A stretch of DNA of 64,000 nucleotides from Microbacterium terricola (GCF_027943945.1 NZ_AP027141.1:1798001-1862000); one strand, 5' to 3'; counted from the first letter of the stretch, positions 45,544 through 55,097 are shown. Program-made: numbers and translations. Notes: generated from the sequence alone by a model not told the origin.

Positions 45544-45786
45544 ATGGACAGTGTGACCGAGCCGACTCCCGTCCACGCCGATGTCGCGAGCATGTCGTTC
45601 GAGCAGGCCCGTGACGAGCTGGTGCGCGTCGTCGCCGAACTCGAGCAGGGCGCGCCCACCCTCGAGGAGTCGCTGACCCTCTGGGAGCGCGGCGAGGCGC
45701 TCGCCGCCCGCTGCGAGGACTGGCTTCTCGGCGCCAAGCGCCGCCTCGACGCCGCCCGCGCCGACGCCGAGACCGCGGAAGCCTGA
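45544..45786 (+). CDS. xseB: Exodeoxyribonuclease VII small subunit
   Basis: Small helical subunit that decorates XseA (80 aa). The core is SFEQARDELVRVVAELEQG, LEESLTLWERGEALAARCEDWL and a final basic helix, all typical. The ATG at 45544 lies one base after the xseA stop and fits coupled translation. An alternative is the GTG at 45553, seven bases after a TAGGAT box (45540-45545) that overlaps the xseA stop; that would allow separate leaderless expression. The TGA stop shares its last base with the next ATG. Confidence 0.93.
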   Translation: MDSVTEPTPVHADVASMSFEQARDELVRVVAELEQGAPTLEESLTLWERGEALAARCEDWLLGAKRRLDAARADAETAEA

Positions 45787-46418
45787 TGGCCGGTCGCGTC
45801 GTCGCCGAGCTCGGCCGCCCCGAGACCCCGGATGAGACCGCAGCGCGCAAGGCGGAGTCGTCCCGCGTGTACCGCTCCAGCCAGACCGCCCGCAATCTCG
45901 TGGCGGCGATCCTGGTCACCGTCGCGGTCGTCGTCGTGATCGTGTTCGCCGTGCCCCGTGGCGAGCCGGCCGCGCGCGAGCCGATCGACGTCCCCGCCGT
46001 CGCCGACCAGGTCTCCTCGTCGCTCGGACGCACGGTCGTCGTGCCGGAGGTCCCCGCGGCGTGGAGGGTCAACGGCGCCGCGCTCAGCTCCGCCGAGCCC
46101 GAGGTCTGGACGATCATCTACGTGCCCGACGAGACGGGCTATGTCCGGGTCGCCCAGGGCTTCGACGCCGACGAGGCGTGGCCTGCGCGCGTGCTCTCCG
46201 GAGCGGATGCCGACGACACCGTCACGATCGGCGGCGTCGAGTGGACGCGCTACGCCATCCCCGACGCCTCCCGCGCGGGCAACATCTCCGCGGCGCTGAG
46301 CACCCCCGCCGGTCCCGACACGATCATGGTCTACGGTGCAGCCGGCGAGGATGTGCTGGAGCAGGCGGCGGCCGCGGTGAGCGCGCAGGTTCTCGAACTC
46401 CAGGAGGACGCACAGTGA
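45786..46418 (+). CDS. DUF4245 membrane-anchored exported protein
   Basis: A 210-residue protein with a cytosolic N terminus, one membrane helix (about residues 36-58) and an extracytoplasmic domain that matches the actinobacterial DUF4245 pattern (PVRVP-like IDVPAVADQV, WRVNGAAL, GYVRVAQGF, WTRYAIP). Its function is unknown. In several actinobacteria DUF4245 genes lie near xse and fumarase genes, as here. The start ATG shares a base with the xseB stop. Its stop overlaps the GTG of the carbonic anhydrase gene, so the genes form one operon. Confidence 0.85.
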   Translation: MAGRVVAELGRPETPDETAARKAESSRVYRSSQTARNLVAAILVTVAVVVVIVFAVPRGEPAAREPIDVPAVADQVSSSLGRTVVVPEVPAAWRVNGAALSSAEPEVWTIIYVPDETGYVRVAQGFDADEAWPARVLSGADADDTVTIGGVEWTRYAIPDASRAGNISAALSTPAGPDTIMVYGAAGEDVLEQAAAAVSAQVLELQEDAQ

Positions 46419-47065
46419 CCGAGCGACCGACACCGCGGACCGTGTGGGAAGAGATGCGCCGCGGCAACGCGCGATTCGTCTCCGGCGAGCCGCAGCATCC
46501 ACGCCAGGACGTCGACCGCCGCCACGAGCTCGCGCACGTGCAGACCCCGCGCGCGGCGCTGTTCGGCTGCTCGGACTCGCGACTGGCCGCCGAGATCATC
46601 TTCGACGAGGGCCTCGGCGACCTGTTCGTCATCCGCAACGCGGGCCAGGTCATCTCGGACTCGGTCGTCGGCAGCCTCGAGTACGCGGTCGCTGTGCTCG
46701 AAGTGCCGCTCATCGTCGTGCTCGGTCACGACGAGTGCGGTGCGGTGCGCGCCGCGATCGACTCCACCCGGGTCGACGCCCCGACCCTGCCTGCACACAT
46801 CTGGCGCCTGATCTCCGCGATCGTCCCTGCGGTGCGCCGCGTCCTGGGCGCGAGCCCCGATGCGACCCCTGAGACGCTCGACGCAGAGCAGGTCGGCCGC
46901 GAGCATCTGCGCGACACGGTCGCCGAGATCCTGCAGTCGTCCGAACTCATCAACCGCGCCGTCGCCGAGAAGCGCCTCGCCATCGTGGGCGCGAACTACC
47001 GGCTCGGCGAGGGCACCGTCGTGCCCGACATCATCGTGGGCCCCGCGAACGACGCGGCAGCCTGA
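46415..47065 (+). CDS. Beta-class carbonic anhydrase
   Basis: Zinc enzyme that interconverts carbon dioxide and bicarbonate (216 aa). The zinc ligands are C52 in GCSDSR, with the catalytic D54-R56 pair, and H105 and C108 in [17 protein letters not shown] is also present. The C terminus [16 protein letters not shown] is typical. The start is the GTG at 46415, overlapping the DUF4245 stop (GTGA), with AGGAGG nine bases upstream. It is the last gene of xseA-xseB-DUF4245-carbonic anhydrase. Bicarbonate supply for carboxylases is the likely role. Confidence 0.95.
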   Translation: MTERPTPRTVWEEMRRGNARFVSGEPQHPRQDVDRRHELAHVQTPRAALFGCSDSRLAAEIIFDEGLGDLFVIRNAGQVISDSVVGSLEYAVAVLEVPLIVVLGHDECGAVRAAIDSTRVDAPTLPAHIWRLISAIVPAVRRVLGASPDATPETLDAEQVGREHLRDTVAEILQSSELINRAVAEKRLAIVGANYRLGEGTVVPDIIVGPANDAAA

Positions 47066-47114
47066 TCACGCAACACGCACGCGGGCACCGCCCGCATCGA
47101 GGAGGAACAACGCC

Positions 47115-48509
47115 GTGACCGACATCGAATACCGCATCGAACACGACACCATGGGTGAGGTGCGCGTCCCCAAGGATGCCCTGTACGCCGCGCAGACGCA
47201 GCGTGCGGTCGAGAACTTCCCGATCTCGGGCACGGGCCTCGAGTCCACCCAGATCGCCGCGCTCGCGCGCATCAAGAAGGCCGCCGCCCTCGCCAACAAG
47301 GAGCTCGGCACGCTCGACGGCGCCATCGCCGATGCGATCGCCGCCGCCGCCGACGACGTCATCACCGGCGCGTACGACGCCCACTTCCCGGTCGACACGT
47401 ACCAGACCGGCTCCGGGACGTCGTCGAACATGAACATGAACGAGGTGCTCGCCACGCTCGCCAGCCGCAAGCTGGGTGCGAGCGTGCACCCGAACGACCA
47501 CGTCAACGCGTCGCAGTCGTCCAACGACGTGTTCCCGACCTCGGTGCACATCGCGGTGACCCAGGCCCTCATCGACGACCTCATCCCGGCGCTCGATCAC
47601 CTGGCCGTCGCGCTCGAGGCGAAGGCCGAGCAGTGGAAGGACGCGGTCAAGTCCGGCCGCACCCACCTCATGGACGCCACCCCGGTCACCCTCGGCCAGG
47701 AGTTCGGCGGCTACGCGCGCCAGATCCGCCTCGGCATCGAGCGGGTCCAGGCCGTGCTGTCGCGCGTCGGCGAGGTCCCCCTCGGCGGAACGGCGGTCGG
47801 CACCGGCATCAACACCCCGATCGGCTTCCCGCAGAAGGTCATCGCCCTGCTCGCCGCCGAGACCGAGCTGCCGATCACCGAGGCCAAGGACCACTTCGAG
47901 GCGCAGGCCAACCGCGACGGCCTGGTCGAGGCGTCCGGCGCGCTTCGCACGATCGCGGTCTCGCTGACCAAGATCAACAACGACATCCGCTGGATGGGCT
48001 CCGGCCCGAACACCGGCCTCGGCGAGCTGCACATCCCCGACCTGCAGCCGGGCTCGTCGATCATGCCCGGCAAGGTCAACCCGGTCGTCCCCGAGGCGAC
48101 CCTCATGGTGTGCGCCCGCGTGATCGGCAATGACGCGACGGTCGCCTGGGCGGGCGCGTCCGGCTCCTTCGAGCTGAACGTCGCCATCCCGGTGATGGGC
48201 ACCGCGCTGCTCGAGTCGATCCGGCTGCTCACCAACGCCATGCGCGTCCTCGCCGACAAGACCGTCGACGGCCTCGAGGCCAATCTCGAGCGCACCTCGG
48301 CGCTGGCCGGCATGTCGCCCTCGATCGTGACGCCGCTGAACAAGGTCATCGGCTACGAGGCCGCGGCCAAGATCGCGAAGCACTCCGTCGCCAAGGGGAT
48401 CACCGTCCGCGAGGCCGTCATCGATCTCGGCTACGTCGACCGCGGCGAGATCACCCTGGAGCAGCTGGATGAGAAGCTCGACCTGCTCTCGATGACCCAT
48501 CCGGGCTGA
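47115..48509 (+). CDS. fumC: Class II fumarate hydratase
   Basis: TCA-cycle enzyme that interconverts fumarate and malate; iron-free class II type (464 aa). Motifs include [46 protein letters not shown] and the superfamily signature [11 protein letters not shown]. The catalytic serine lies in that loop. The start is the GTG at 47115 with GGAGGA nine bases upstream. It lies 49 bases after the carbonic anhydrase gene and may be read from the same transcript. Confidence 0.97.
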   Translation: MTDIEYRIEHDTMGEVRVPKDALYAAQTQRAVENFPISGTGLESTQIAALARIKKAAALANKELGTLDGAIADAIAAAADDVITGAYDAHFPVDTYQTGSGTSSNMNMNEVLATLASRKLGASVHPNDHVNASQSSNDVFPTSVHIAVTQALIDDLIPALDHLAVALEAKAEQWKDAVKSGRTHLMDATPVTLGQEFGGYARQIRLGIERVQAVLSRVGEVPLGGTAVGTGINTPIGFPQKVIALLAAETELPITEAKDHFEAQANRDGLVEASGALRTIAVSLTKINNDIRWMGSGPNTGLGELHIPDLQPGSSIMPGKVNPVVPEATLMVCARVIGNDATVAWAGASGSFELNVAIPVMGTALLESIRLLTNAMRVLADKTVDGLEANLERTSALAGMSPSIVTPLNKVIGYEAAAKIAKHSVAKGITVREAVIDLGYVDRGEITLEQLDEKLDLLSMTHPG

Positions 48510-48537
48510 AATCGGGACGCGCGCCGCAGCGGAGGGC

Positions 48538-48543
48538 GATAAT
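48538..48543 (+). promoter_or_regulatory. Leaderless -10 box for the histidine kinase gene
   Basis: GATAAT, six bases before the GTG at 48550. It deviates from TANNNT at its first base, but the spacing is the same as at other leaderless starts. Confidence 0.45.
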
Positions 48544-48549
48544 CGCACT

Positions 48550-50067
48550 GTGACCATCACGCCCAAGCCGATCTCGGCGCGCACCCGCATCCTCGGGGCG
48601 ATCCTCGCGGTGGCGTGCATCGGTCTCGCGATCGTCGGCAGTGTCACGTTCCTGGTGCAGCGCGAGCGGGTCCTCACCGAGGTGATGGATCGGCTGGACA
48701 GCCAGGTGGGGCGTCTGCTGGTCGTGTCGGGCGAGTCATCCGCCGACGAGTCGGCCGCGCCAGGCGCGCGGATCGCGCCGGAGACCATCGACATCGACGA
48801 GTTCAGCTCGGTCGAGGAGTTCCTGCGTGCGGCGGTCTCGCGGCTCGTCCCCGCGCGCAACGAGGGCTCGGTCGCCGTGATCGACGGTGTCGCCCGGTTC
48901 CGCCCGCAGACGCTCTCCGGCTTCGACATCTCCGACAACCACGGGCTCATCGACCGCACCATCGCCGAGATCGCCGCCAGCGGCGGCAAGACCGTGCGCG
49001 GCACCTTCAGCAACGCCGAGCAGACCCTGCGCTACATCGCGATCCCGGTCGAGATGGAGGGGGACGCGCAGGACGGCGTGTACATCAGGGCGATCGACCT
49101 GCGCGCGGAGTTGGAGCCGGTGACGGCGGCGACGACCACGTTCATCGTCGCGGCACTGATCGTGCTCGCCGCGATCGGCATCGTCGGGTGGTTCGTCGCC
49201 GGGCGACTGCTCTCCCCCATCCGCTCCTTGCGCGACGCCGCCGACGCCATCACGCTCACCGATCTCTCGCCGCGGCTCCCCGCCGAGGGCAACGACGACA
49301 TCTCCGATCTCACGCGCACCGTCAACTCGATGCTCGACCGGCTCGAGGGCTCCGTCGACGTGCAGCGCCAGCTCCTGGACGATGTCCGGCACGAGCTGAA
49401 GACGCCCATCACCATCGTGCGCGGACACCTCGAGATGATGGACACGGGCGACATCGTCGACGTCGAGAACACGCGAGACATCGGCATCGCCGAGCTCGAC
49501 CGGATGACCCGTCTCGTCGACGACATCGACCTCCTGGCCACCGTGGAGGGCGACTCGTTCTCGATGACCCACGTCGATCTGGCCGCGCTGACGGCGCGGG
49601 TCGGCGAACTGGTGCAGGCCATCCCCGGGCACCCGTGGACGGTCGTCGCGACCGCCCGCGGCGATATCGTCGGCGACCAGGATCGCCTGCTGCAGGCCTG
49701 GCTGCAGCTGGCAGACAACGCCTCGAAGTACACGCCGGAGGGTTCGTCCATCGAGATCGGGAGCTCCCGCGACGCGACCGGCGCGAGCCTTTGGGTGCGC
49801 GACCACGGCCCCGGGATCCCGCCCGCCTACCGCCACCGCATCTTCCGCCGCTTCGACCGCGCACAGGGCAAGCGCGCCGTCGGCGGCTCGGGTCTCGGCC
49901 TCGCGATCGTCGACGCGATCGCGAAGGGCCACCACGGCCAGTGCACGGTGACCGACACCCCGGGTGGCGGCGCGACCTTCACCATCCAACTGCCCGTGGC
50001 CACCGTCGAGCTTCCGGCGCCCGTGCGCGCCGGCGATGTCGTACTGCAACGAGAGGCGGCGGAATGA
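48550..50067 (+). CDS. Sensor histidine kinase
   Basis: Membrane sensor kinase of the HisKA/HATPase_c type (505 aa). Helix 1 is near residues 15-37. An extracytoplasmic sensor domain of about 155 residues follows. Helix 2 is near 197-218, then HAMP (VAGRLLSPIRSLRDAADAI). The phosphorylated histidine is H281 in DDVRHELKTPI. The ATP site has the N box (LADNASKYT), G1 (DHGPGIP) and G2 (GGSGLGLAI). The start is the GTG at 48550. Its stop overlaps the response regulator ATG (ATGA). The signal is unknown; the sensor domain has no cysteines or haem motif. Confidence 0.95.
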   Translation: MTITPKPISARTRILGAILAVACIGLAIVGSVTFLVQRERVLTEVMDRLDSQVGRLLVVSGESSADESAAPGARIAPETIDIDEFSSVEEFLRAAVSRLVPARNEGSVAVIDGVARFRPQTLSGFDISDNHGLIDRTIAEIAASGGKTVRGTFSNAEQTLRYIAIPVEMEGDAQDGVYIRAIDLRAELEPVTAATTTFIVAALIVLAAIGIVGWFVAGRLLSPIRSLRDAADAITLTDLSPRLPAEGNDDISDLTRTVNSMLDRLEGSVDVQRQLLDDVRHELKTPITIVRGHLEMMDTGDIVDVENTRDIGIAELDRMTRLVDDIDLLATVEGDSFSMTHVDLAALTARVGELVQAIPGHPWTVVATARGDIVGDQDRLLQAWLQLADNASKYTPEGSSIEIGSSRDATGASLWVRDHGPGIPPAYRHRIFRRFDRAQGKRAVGGSGLGLAIVDAIAKGHHGQCTVTDTPGGGATFTIQLPVATVELPAPVRAGDVVLQREAAE

Positions 50068-50720
50068 CGAAGATCCTCATCGTGGAGGACGAGGCGCGCA
50101 TCGCCTCCTTCGTGAGCCGCGGCCTGCAGGCCAACGGCTACCAGACGGCGATCGTCGAGGACGGGGCGGCTGGGCTCGAGCGGATGCTGCGCGACGACTT
50201 CGATCTCGTGCTGCTCGACATCGGGCTGCCGAGCATGGACGGCTACGAGGTCGTGCAGCAGGCGCGTGCCCAGGGCGTCAGCATCCCGATCATCATGCTG
50301 ACCGCGCGCACGAGCACCCGCGACACCGTCGAAGGACTGGATGCCGGCGCCAGCGACTACGTGGCCAAGCCCTTCACCTTCGAGGAGCTTCTTGCCCGCG
50401 TGCGCTCCCGGCTGCGCGAGAGCAGCGCTCCGGCCGGCGTCTCGCTCGGACACGGCGACGTCGTGCTCGACATCCTCGCCCGGCGCGCGACGGTCGACGG
50501 CCACGAGGTGGAGCTGTCCACCCGTGAGTTCGCCCTCGCCGAGCAGTTCCTGCGCAGCCCCGGCCACGTCCTCACCCGCGAGCAGCTGCTCAGCCGCGTG
50601 TGGGGGCTCGACTTCGACCCCGGGTCGAACGTGGTCGACGTGTACGTGCGGTACCTCCGCGGCAAGCTCGGCGCGCACCACATCGTCACGGTGCGGGGCG
50701 CCGGCTACCGCTGGGAGTGA
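50064..50720 (+). CDS. OmpR/PhoB-family response regulator
   Basis: DNA-binding partner of the preceding kinase (218 aa). The receiver domain has the acidic pair in VEDEARIAS, the phosphorylated D52 in LLDIGLP, T in MLTAR and K in YVAKPF. The C-terminal winged helix (about residues 125-218) contains LSTREFALAEQFLRSPGHVL, SNVVDVYVRYLRGKL and VRGAGYRW. The gene order (kinase first, then regulator) is the reverse of most OmpR-type pairs. A terminator-like hairpin follows, and the convergent gene encodes an exported protein. Targets are unknown. Confidence 0.96.
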   Translation: MTKILIVEDEARIASFVSRGLQANGYQTAIVEDGAAGLERMLRDDFDLVLLDIGLPSMDGYEVVQQARAQGVSIPIIMLTARTSTRDTVEGLDAGASDYVAKPFTFEELLARVRSRLRESSAPAGVSLGHGDVVLDILARRATVDGHEVELSTREFALAEQFLRSPGHVLTREQLLSRVWGLDFDPGSNVVDVYVRYLRGKLGAHHIVTVRGAGYRWE

Positions 50721-50743
50721 CCTCCCGACCTCCGGACAGAGAA

Positions 50744-50773
50744 AGCCCCCGGTGCTGGGGGACACCGGGGGCT
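50744..50773. terminator. Bidirectional terminator between the two-component genes and a convergent gene
   Basis: AGCCCCCGGTG (50744-50754) pairs perfectly with CACCGGGGGCT (50763-50773). On the - strand TTTCTCTG follows, a modest T run, so it best fits the end of the gene at 50808-51482. On the + strand it may stop the response regulator transcript. Confidence 0.7.
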
Positions 50774-50807
50774 GGGGAGGGGCCGCGCTGGGGACGTCGG
50801 CCCGTCG

Positions 50808-51482
50808 TCAATCGCGTTTCTCGGTGGAACCGCGCGATTGATCTCTCTTCCATCCGTCCTGCGACCACCGTCGGTCGCGGTCGGACGACTCTTCCTGAGC
50901 GGAAGTTCTGCGGTCGGCACGGCGCTCGACGTGCGCGTCGGCATCGTCGTGCATCTCCGTGCGGATCCAATCGGTCACGCGCTCGCGCGACCAGTCGTGC
51001 TGCTCGTCCTGCCCGTCGGCGGGAGCGGTCGGGAGGGGGCGGGGCGACGCAGCGGGGGTGGTGCGGGGACGGGCCTTCGGTGCGCTCGGCGACGTGGTGG
51101 CCTTCTTCTCGGTGACCGTCGCGGTCCGCGCGGACGGAGTCGTCCGCGAAGCGCCCTCGGTCTGCACCGTCGCGTCCCGGGTCTCCGCGACCGGGATGTC
51201 TTCCGGCTCCGGCGCCGGCACCGTCTCCGGTGCGGTCTTCTCGAGCACGGCGACGGGGGCGGCGGCACGCGGGGCGGTGGCCGGGGAGGGCACCACGACG
51301 ATGCGTGCGCCGTCGACGGCCACACCGGCCGAGTCAGCCAGGGCCGTGCCGTGGGAGACGACGACCGCCCCGATCACGGCGACGCTGGCGACGACGGTGG
51401 CAGCGCCACCGAATGCCAGACGTGCTCGACCGTCCACGATCATCCTCCCCAGGGCGGCGCGGCTCTCGCGCTCTTCCACCAT
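50808..51482 (-). CDS. Membrane-anchored protein with a long disordered charged tail, hypothetical
   Basis: A 224-residue protein. A cytosolic basic N terminus is followed by one hydrophobic segment (about residues 22-45) that may be a signal anchor, then an Ala/Pro/Val/Thr-rich low-complexity stretch. The last 70 residues are strongly charged and hydrophilic (many Asp, Arg, Glu, His and Gln). No domain is recognised and there are no cysteines. The ATG at 51482 lacks a ribosome site. The unmixed codon bias and the terminator after its stop support a real gene. It lies next to the two-component system, so it may be a target or a cell-envelope protein, but this is only proximity. Confidence 0.6.
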   Translation of the reverse strand: MVEERESRAALGRMIVDGRARLAFGGAATVVASVAVIGAVVVSHGTALADSAGVAVDGARIVVVPSPATAPRAAAPVAVLEKTAPETVPAPEPEDIPVAETRDATVQTEGASRTTPSARTATVTEKKATTSPSAPKARPRTTPAASPRPLPTAPADGQDEQHDWSRERVTDWIRTEMHDDADAHVERRADRRTSAQEESSDRDRRWSQDGWKRDQSRGSTEKRD

Positions 51483-51549
51483 GGTCGCACTGATGCGTGA
51501 GACAGGGAGGAGAGGGGGATGAGACTCTTCTCATCTCCCCAGTCGGCAC

Positions 51550-52905
51550 TCAGGCGAGCTCGCCCGCCTCCAGGAGATCGGTGACCAGAGCGGCGATCGC
51601 GGAGCGCTCCGAGCGCATCAGGGTCACGTGCCCGAACAGGTCGTGCCCCTTCAGCGTCTCGATCACGGAGGCGACGCCGTCGTGGCGTCCGACCCGCAGA
51701 TTGTCGCGCTGGCCGACATCGTGGGTCAGCACGACCCGCGAGTTCTGCCCCATGCGGCTCAGCACCGTGAGGAGCACGTTCCGCTCGAGCGACTGGGCCT
51801 CATCGACGATCACGAATGCGTCGTGCAGCGACCGGCCGCGGATGTGCGTCAGAGGCATGACCTCCAGCATCCCCCGCTCCACGACCTCTTCGAGGACGTT
51901 GCCCGAGACGACCGAGCCCAGGGTGTCGAACACCGCCTGACCCCACGGGTTCATCTTCTCCTGCTGGTCGCCCGGCAGGTAGCCGAGCTCCTGGCCGCCG
52001 ACGGCGAACAGGGGGCGGAAGACGATGATCTTCTTCTGCTGCTGCCGCTCGAGGACGGCCTCGAGGCCCGCGCACAGCGCGAGCGCCGACTTTCCGGTGC
52101 CCGCGCGGCCGCCGAGGGAGACGATGCCCACCTCGGGGTCGAGCAGCAGGTCGATCGCGATCCGCTGCTCGGCGGAGCGGCCGTGCAGGCCGAACACCTC
52201 GCGGTCGCCGCGGACCAGACGGTAGTCGCCGTCGCCGGTGACGCGGCCGAGCGCCGACCCGCGCTCGGAGTGGATGATGAGGCCGGTGTTCACGGGGATG
52301 CCGCGCACCTGCTCGCTCGTGGCGACCTCGCTCTCGTAGAGGTCGCTGAGGTCGTCGCCCGAGACGTCGAGGGTCGCGATGCCGGTCCAGCCGGAGTCGA
52401 CGGCCTGCTCGGCGAGGTACTCCTCCGCGACGATGCCGAGGGAGGCCGCCTTCACCCGCATGGGAAGGTCCTTCGAGACGACGGTCACCTCCTGGCCGTC
52501 CTGGGAGAGGTGCATCGCCACGGCGAGGATGCGGCTGTCGTTGTCGCCGAGACGGATCCCGGACGGGAGCACCGAGGCGTCGGTGTTGTTGAGCTCCACC
52601 CGCAGGGTGCCGCCCGCGCCCACCGGGACCGGGAAGTCGAGGCGGCCGTGCTCGATGCGGAGCTCGTCGAGGTGCCGGAGGGCCTGGCGCGCGAAGTAGC
52701 CGATCTCGGGGTCGTGCCGCTTGCCCTCGAGCTCCGAGATCACCACGACGGGGATCACGACGTTGTGCTCGGCAAAACGGAAGAACGCCCGCGGATCACT
52801 CAGCAGGACCGACGTATCGAGGACGTAGGTGCGCAGGTCGGTCGACACGTCGCCAATCTCGGTCGCGTCGGCGATGTGCTGCTGATGAGGTGCTCGTGTG
52901 GTCAC
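51550..52905 (-). CDS. PIN-PhoH fusion protein (PhoH2 family)
   Basis: A 451-residue protein with an N-terminal PIN nuclease domain (acidic D30 in [22 protein letters not shown]) and a C-terminal PhoH ATPase domain (Walker [10 protein letters not shown] at 265-273, Walker B VIVDEAQ with D368-E369, and a TRIGQ-like [13 protein letters not shown]). PhoH2 proteins unwind and cut RNA; in mycobacteria the gene is paired with a small upstream antitoxin, PhoAT. I see no such ORF here. The start is the GTG at 52905 with GGGAG six bases upstream; an upstream GTG lies in a hairpin. The 182-base upstream region has repeats and stems. Confidence 0.93.
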   Translation of the reverse strand: MTTRAPHQQHIADATEIGDVSTDLRTYVLDTSVLLSDPRAFFRFAEHNVVIPVVVISELEGKRHDPEIGYFARQALRHLDELRIEHGRLDFPVPVGAGGTLRVELNNTDASVLPSGIRLGDNDSRILAVAMHLSQDGQEVTVVSKDLPMRVKAASLGIVAEEYLAEQAVDSGWTGIATLDVSGDDLSDLYESEVATSEQVRGIPVNTGLIIHSERGSALGRVTGDGDYRLVRGDREVFGLHGRSAEQRIAIDLLLDPEVGIVSLGGRAGTGKSALALCAGLEAVLERQQQKKIIVFRPLFAVGGQELGYLPGDQQEKMNPWGQAVFDTLGSVVSGNVLEEVVERGMLEVMPLTHIRGRSLHDAFVIVDEAQSLERNVLLTVLSRMGQNSRVVLTHDVGQRDNLRVGRHDGVASVIETLKGHDLFGHVTLMRSERSAIAALVTDLLEAGELA

Positions 52906-52920
52906 AACCCACTCCCGCCC

Positions 52921-53006
52921 CGGGTGGTTCACCCGGCTGTCACGAGTCGACCGTGGTCACGAGTCGCGATCCAACTGGGCCGACCCGAACGGGCGCCTTG
53001 CCCGTT
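52921..53006 (-). promoter_or_regulatory. Structured leader region upstream of the PIN-PhoH gene
   Basis: Reading toward the gene: a 7-bp stem (52988-52994 with 53000-53006), an 11-base direct repeat GTCACGAGTCG (+ strand 52939-52949 and 52956-52966), and a CGGGTG-GTT-CACCCG hairpin (52921-52935) just before the ribosome site. It is probably a regulated 5' leader. No promoter is identified with confidence. Confidence 0.4.
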
Positions 53007-53087
53007 GAGAGCAACGTACGTCTCGCGGGGGGAAGCGACGGAATCGACACGCTGGCGTGTCTGTTACGACGGGGTTAATTCCCCACG

Positions 53088-54212
53088 TCACCAGACGCGG
53101 GCGGATGCTGCCGTCGCGAGGGCGTCGACGAGCATGCGCATGGTGGCCTCGGTGGTGCCGGCGTGCACCGCGATGCGGATGAGGCCGGAGCGGGCGGTGA
53201 AAGTGATGCCGTCATTCGCGAGCGCCGCCGGCAGGTGCGCGGCATCGCCCGGGTCGGGCGCGAGCGCGACGATGCCGGCCCTTCGCGCGGCGTCGCGCGG
53301 TGTCGCCAGCGGGATGCCGTGCGAATCGGCCAGCGAGATGACCTCGTCTGCGCGCTCCGCGACCGCGCGGGCGATCTCGGCGACGCCGACGTCGCGGACC
53401 TCGCGCAGCGCCGCCGTCAGCCGCGCGGCAGCGAGCGCGTCGGTCGGGCTCACCGTGAACGCGCGTGCCGAGTGCGACGGCGCGAGCACCTCGTCGCCCG
53501 GGCCCTCAGCATCCGTCCCGGTGATCCCGGAGAAGACGGGGGTGAGTCGCTCCAGGGCGCGGTCCCCGAACCAGGCGAACCCGGTCCCCCGGCCCGCGCG
53601 GAGCCACTTGTATCCGTGGCCGCACACCACATCGGCTGCGGCGTAGTCGGCATCCGCCACGCCGAACCCCTGGATCGCGTCCACGATGAGGAGGCGGTCG
53701 CCGATCACGTCGCGGATGGCGGACAGATCGGCGAGGTACCCGGTGCGGTAGTCCACCAGGCTGACGGCCACCGCTGCGACGTCGTCGGTGAGCGCGTCGC
53801 GCACGAGGTCCGGCGTGACGAAGCCGTCGGCGTCGGGCGTCATCCAGGCGACCGAGGTGTCTTCACGTGCCTGGGCGGCGCGCGTGGCGCCGAGGGTCAG
53901 GCTCGGGAAGTCGCCGCTGGAGACCAGGATCGTGCCGCTGACACCGAAGAGCGCCTGCATGAGCCCCTGGGTCGTCGACGGCTGCAGCGTGACCTGGTCG
54001 GCCGGCGCGTCGATCAGTTCGCCGATGAGCTCGCGGGCCTCGCCGAGGCGCTCTTCGACGAGCTCGATGCCCGAGCGGCGGCCGGTGGCGAGCAGGTCGG
54101 AGTCGGCGTGCACCTCGGCGCGCACCGACGGAGCGAGCGGTCCGAACGCCGCCCAGTCGAGATAGCCCGGCTCGTCGTCGAACGACGCTCTGTACTCCTC
54201 GAGCTGACTCAC
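53088..54212 (-). CDS. Class V aminotransferase-like PLP enzyme
   Basis: A 374-residue fold-type I PLP enzyme of the class V group (relatives include cysteine desulfurases and isopenicillin N epimerase-like proteins). Seen are YLDWAAFGPLAPSVRAEV, the PSTTQGLMQAL phosphate-contact region, IVDAIQGFGV with the PLP-ring aspartate, and the PLP lysine in GHGYKWLRAGRGTGF. The SGSAC loop of desulfurases is absent, so sulfur transfer is unlikely. The start is the GTG at 54212 with only a weak site. The substrate is unknown. It lies 17 bases downstream of the isoprenyl transferase gene on the same strand. Confidence 0.85.
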   Translation of the reverse strand: MSQLEEYRASFDDEPGYLDWAAFGPLAPSVRAEVHADSDLLATGRRSGIELVEERLGEARELIGELIDAPADQVTLQPSTTQGLMQALFGVSGTILVSSGDFPSLTLGATRAAQAREDTSVAWMTPDADGFVTPDLVRDALTDDVAAVAVSLVDYRTGYLADLSAIRDVIGDRLLIVDAIQGFGVADADYAAADVVCGHGYKWLRAGRGTGFAWFGDRALERLTPVFSGITGTDAEGPGDEVLAPSHSARAFTVSPTDALAAARLTAALREVRDVGVAEIARAVAERADEVISLADSHGIPLATPRDAARRAGIVALAPDPGDAAHLPAALANDGITFTARSGLIRIAVHAGTTEATMRMLVDALATAASARVW

Positions 54213-54229
54213 CCTGCCATTGTGGCAGT

Positions 54230-55009
54230 TCAGCCGCCGAAACGCCGATCGCGGGAGGTGTAGTCGCGGATGGCGCGGAGGAAGTCGACCTCGCGCAGGT
54301 CCGGCCCGAGGGCCTCGACGAAGTAGAACTCGCTGTGCGCGCTCTGCCAGAGGAGGAAGTCGCTCAGTCGCTGCTCGCCCGACGTGCGGATCACCAGGTC
54401 GGGATCGGGCTGACCGCCGGTGTAGAGGTGCTCGCCGATCTGCTCGGGAGTGAGACTGGCCGCGAGGTCGTCGAGCGAGCCGCCCTGCACCTGGTGTGCC
54501 GCGATGATGCTGCGCACGGCATCGACGATCTCGCCGCGGCCGCCGTAGCCGACGGCGAGGTTGACGTGCAGCCCGGTGTGCTCGCGCGTGCGCTCGGCGG
54601 CATCGGCCAGCACGCGCGCCAGGTCGGGCGGGAGGAGGTCGGCGCGCCCGACGTGCTGCACCCGCCAGTCCGCCTCGCGGGACAGCTCGTCGGCCAGCTC
54701 GGCGATGATCTCGATCAGGTCGCTCAGCTCGCCGGTCTCCCGCTTGGTGAGGTTGTCGGTGGAGAGCAGGTAGAGCGACACCACCTTGATGCCGATCTCA
54801 TCGCACCAGCCGAGGAACTCGCGCATCTTCGCGGCACCCGCGCGGTGCCCGTGCGCGGCCGAGTCGAACCCGAGCTGGCGGGCCCAGCGCCGGTTGCCGT
54901 CGATCATCATCGCGACGTGGTGCGGCACCGTCTCCGGCGACAGCCGTCGCCGCAGTCGACTGGTGTAGAGCCGATAGAGCGGCCCTCTCCCCTGGTTCGA
55001 CGCGGTCAC
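54230..55009 (-). CDS. uppS: Isoprenyl transferase (cis-prenyl/undecaprenyl diphosphate synthase family)
   Basis: Cis-prenyltransferase that extends allylic diphosphates with IPP to make the lipid carrier for cell wall synthesis, or a short-chain Z-isoprenyl diphosphate (259 aa). Signatures are MMIDGNRRWARQLG with the catalytic aspartate, GHRAGA, LYLLSTDNLTKR, VNLAVGYGGRGEIVDA and the C-terminal DLVIRTSGEQRLSDFLLWQSAHSE (read in parts). Chain length is not certain: actinobacteria often have two homologues. The start GTG at 55009 follows TAGCGT by seven bases. ispH at 43113 provides precursors. Confidence 0.94.
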   Translation of the reverse strand: MTASNQGRGPLYRLYTSRLRRRLSPETVPHHVAMMIDGNRRWARQLGFDSAAHGHRAGAAKMREFLGWCDEIGIKVVSLYLLSTDNLTKRETGELSDLIEIIAELADELSREADWRVQHVGRADLLPPDLARVLADAAERTREHTGLHVNLAVGYGGRGEIVDAVRSIIAAHQVQGGSLDDLAASLTPEQIGEHLYTGGQPDPDLVIRTSGEQRLSDFLLWQSAHSEFYFVEALGPDLREVDFLRAIRDYTSRDRRFGG

Positions 55010-55016
55010 GGCCTCT

Positions 55017-55022
55017 ACGCTA
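55017..55022 (-). promoter_or_regulatory. Leaderless -10 box for the isoprenyl transferase gene
   Basis: TAGCGT on the - strand, seven bases before the GTG at 55009. Confidence 0.55.
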
Positions 55023-55091
55023 CCGCCCGGGCGGGTCGATATCCGTGGCGGCGAGACGCGTCGTGTGCGCCCACGGGCATACGCGCCCGCG

Positions 55092-55097
55092 TAGGCT
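55092..55097 (+). promoter_or_regulatory. Leaderless -10 box for the hemolysin III gene
   Basis: TAGGCT, seven bases before the GTG at 55105. The divergent uppS box lies 69 bases away. Confidence 0.55.

Noticed and set aside
52906..52960. PhoAT-like antitoxin ORF upstream of the PIN-PhoH gene
   Set aside because: The only upstream in-frame start gives a nine-codon extension of the same protein. No separate frame with a ribosome site was found.
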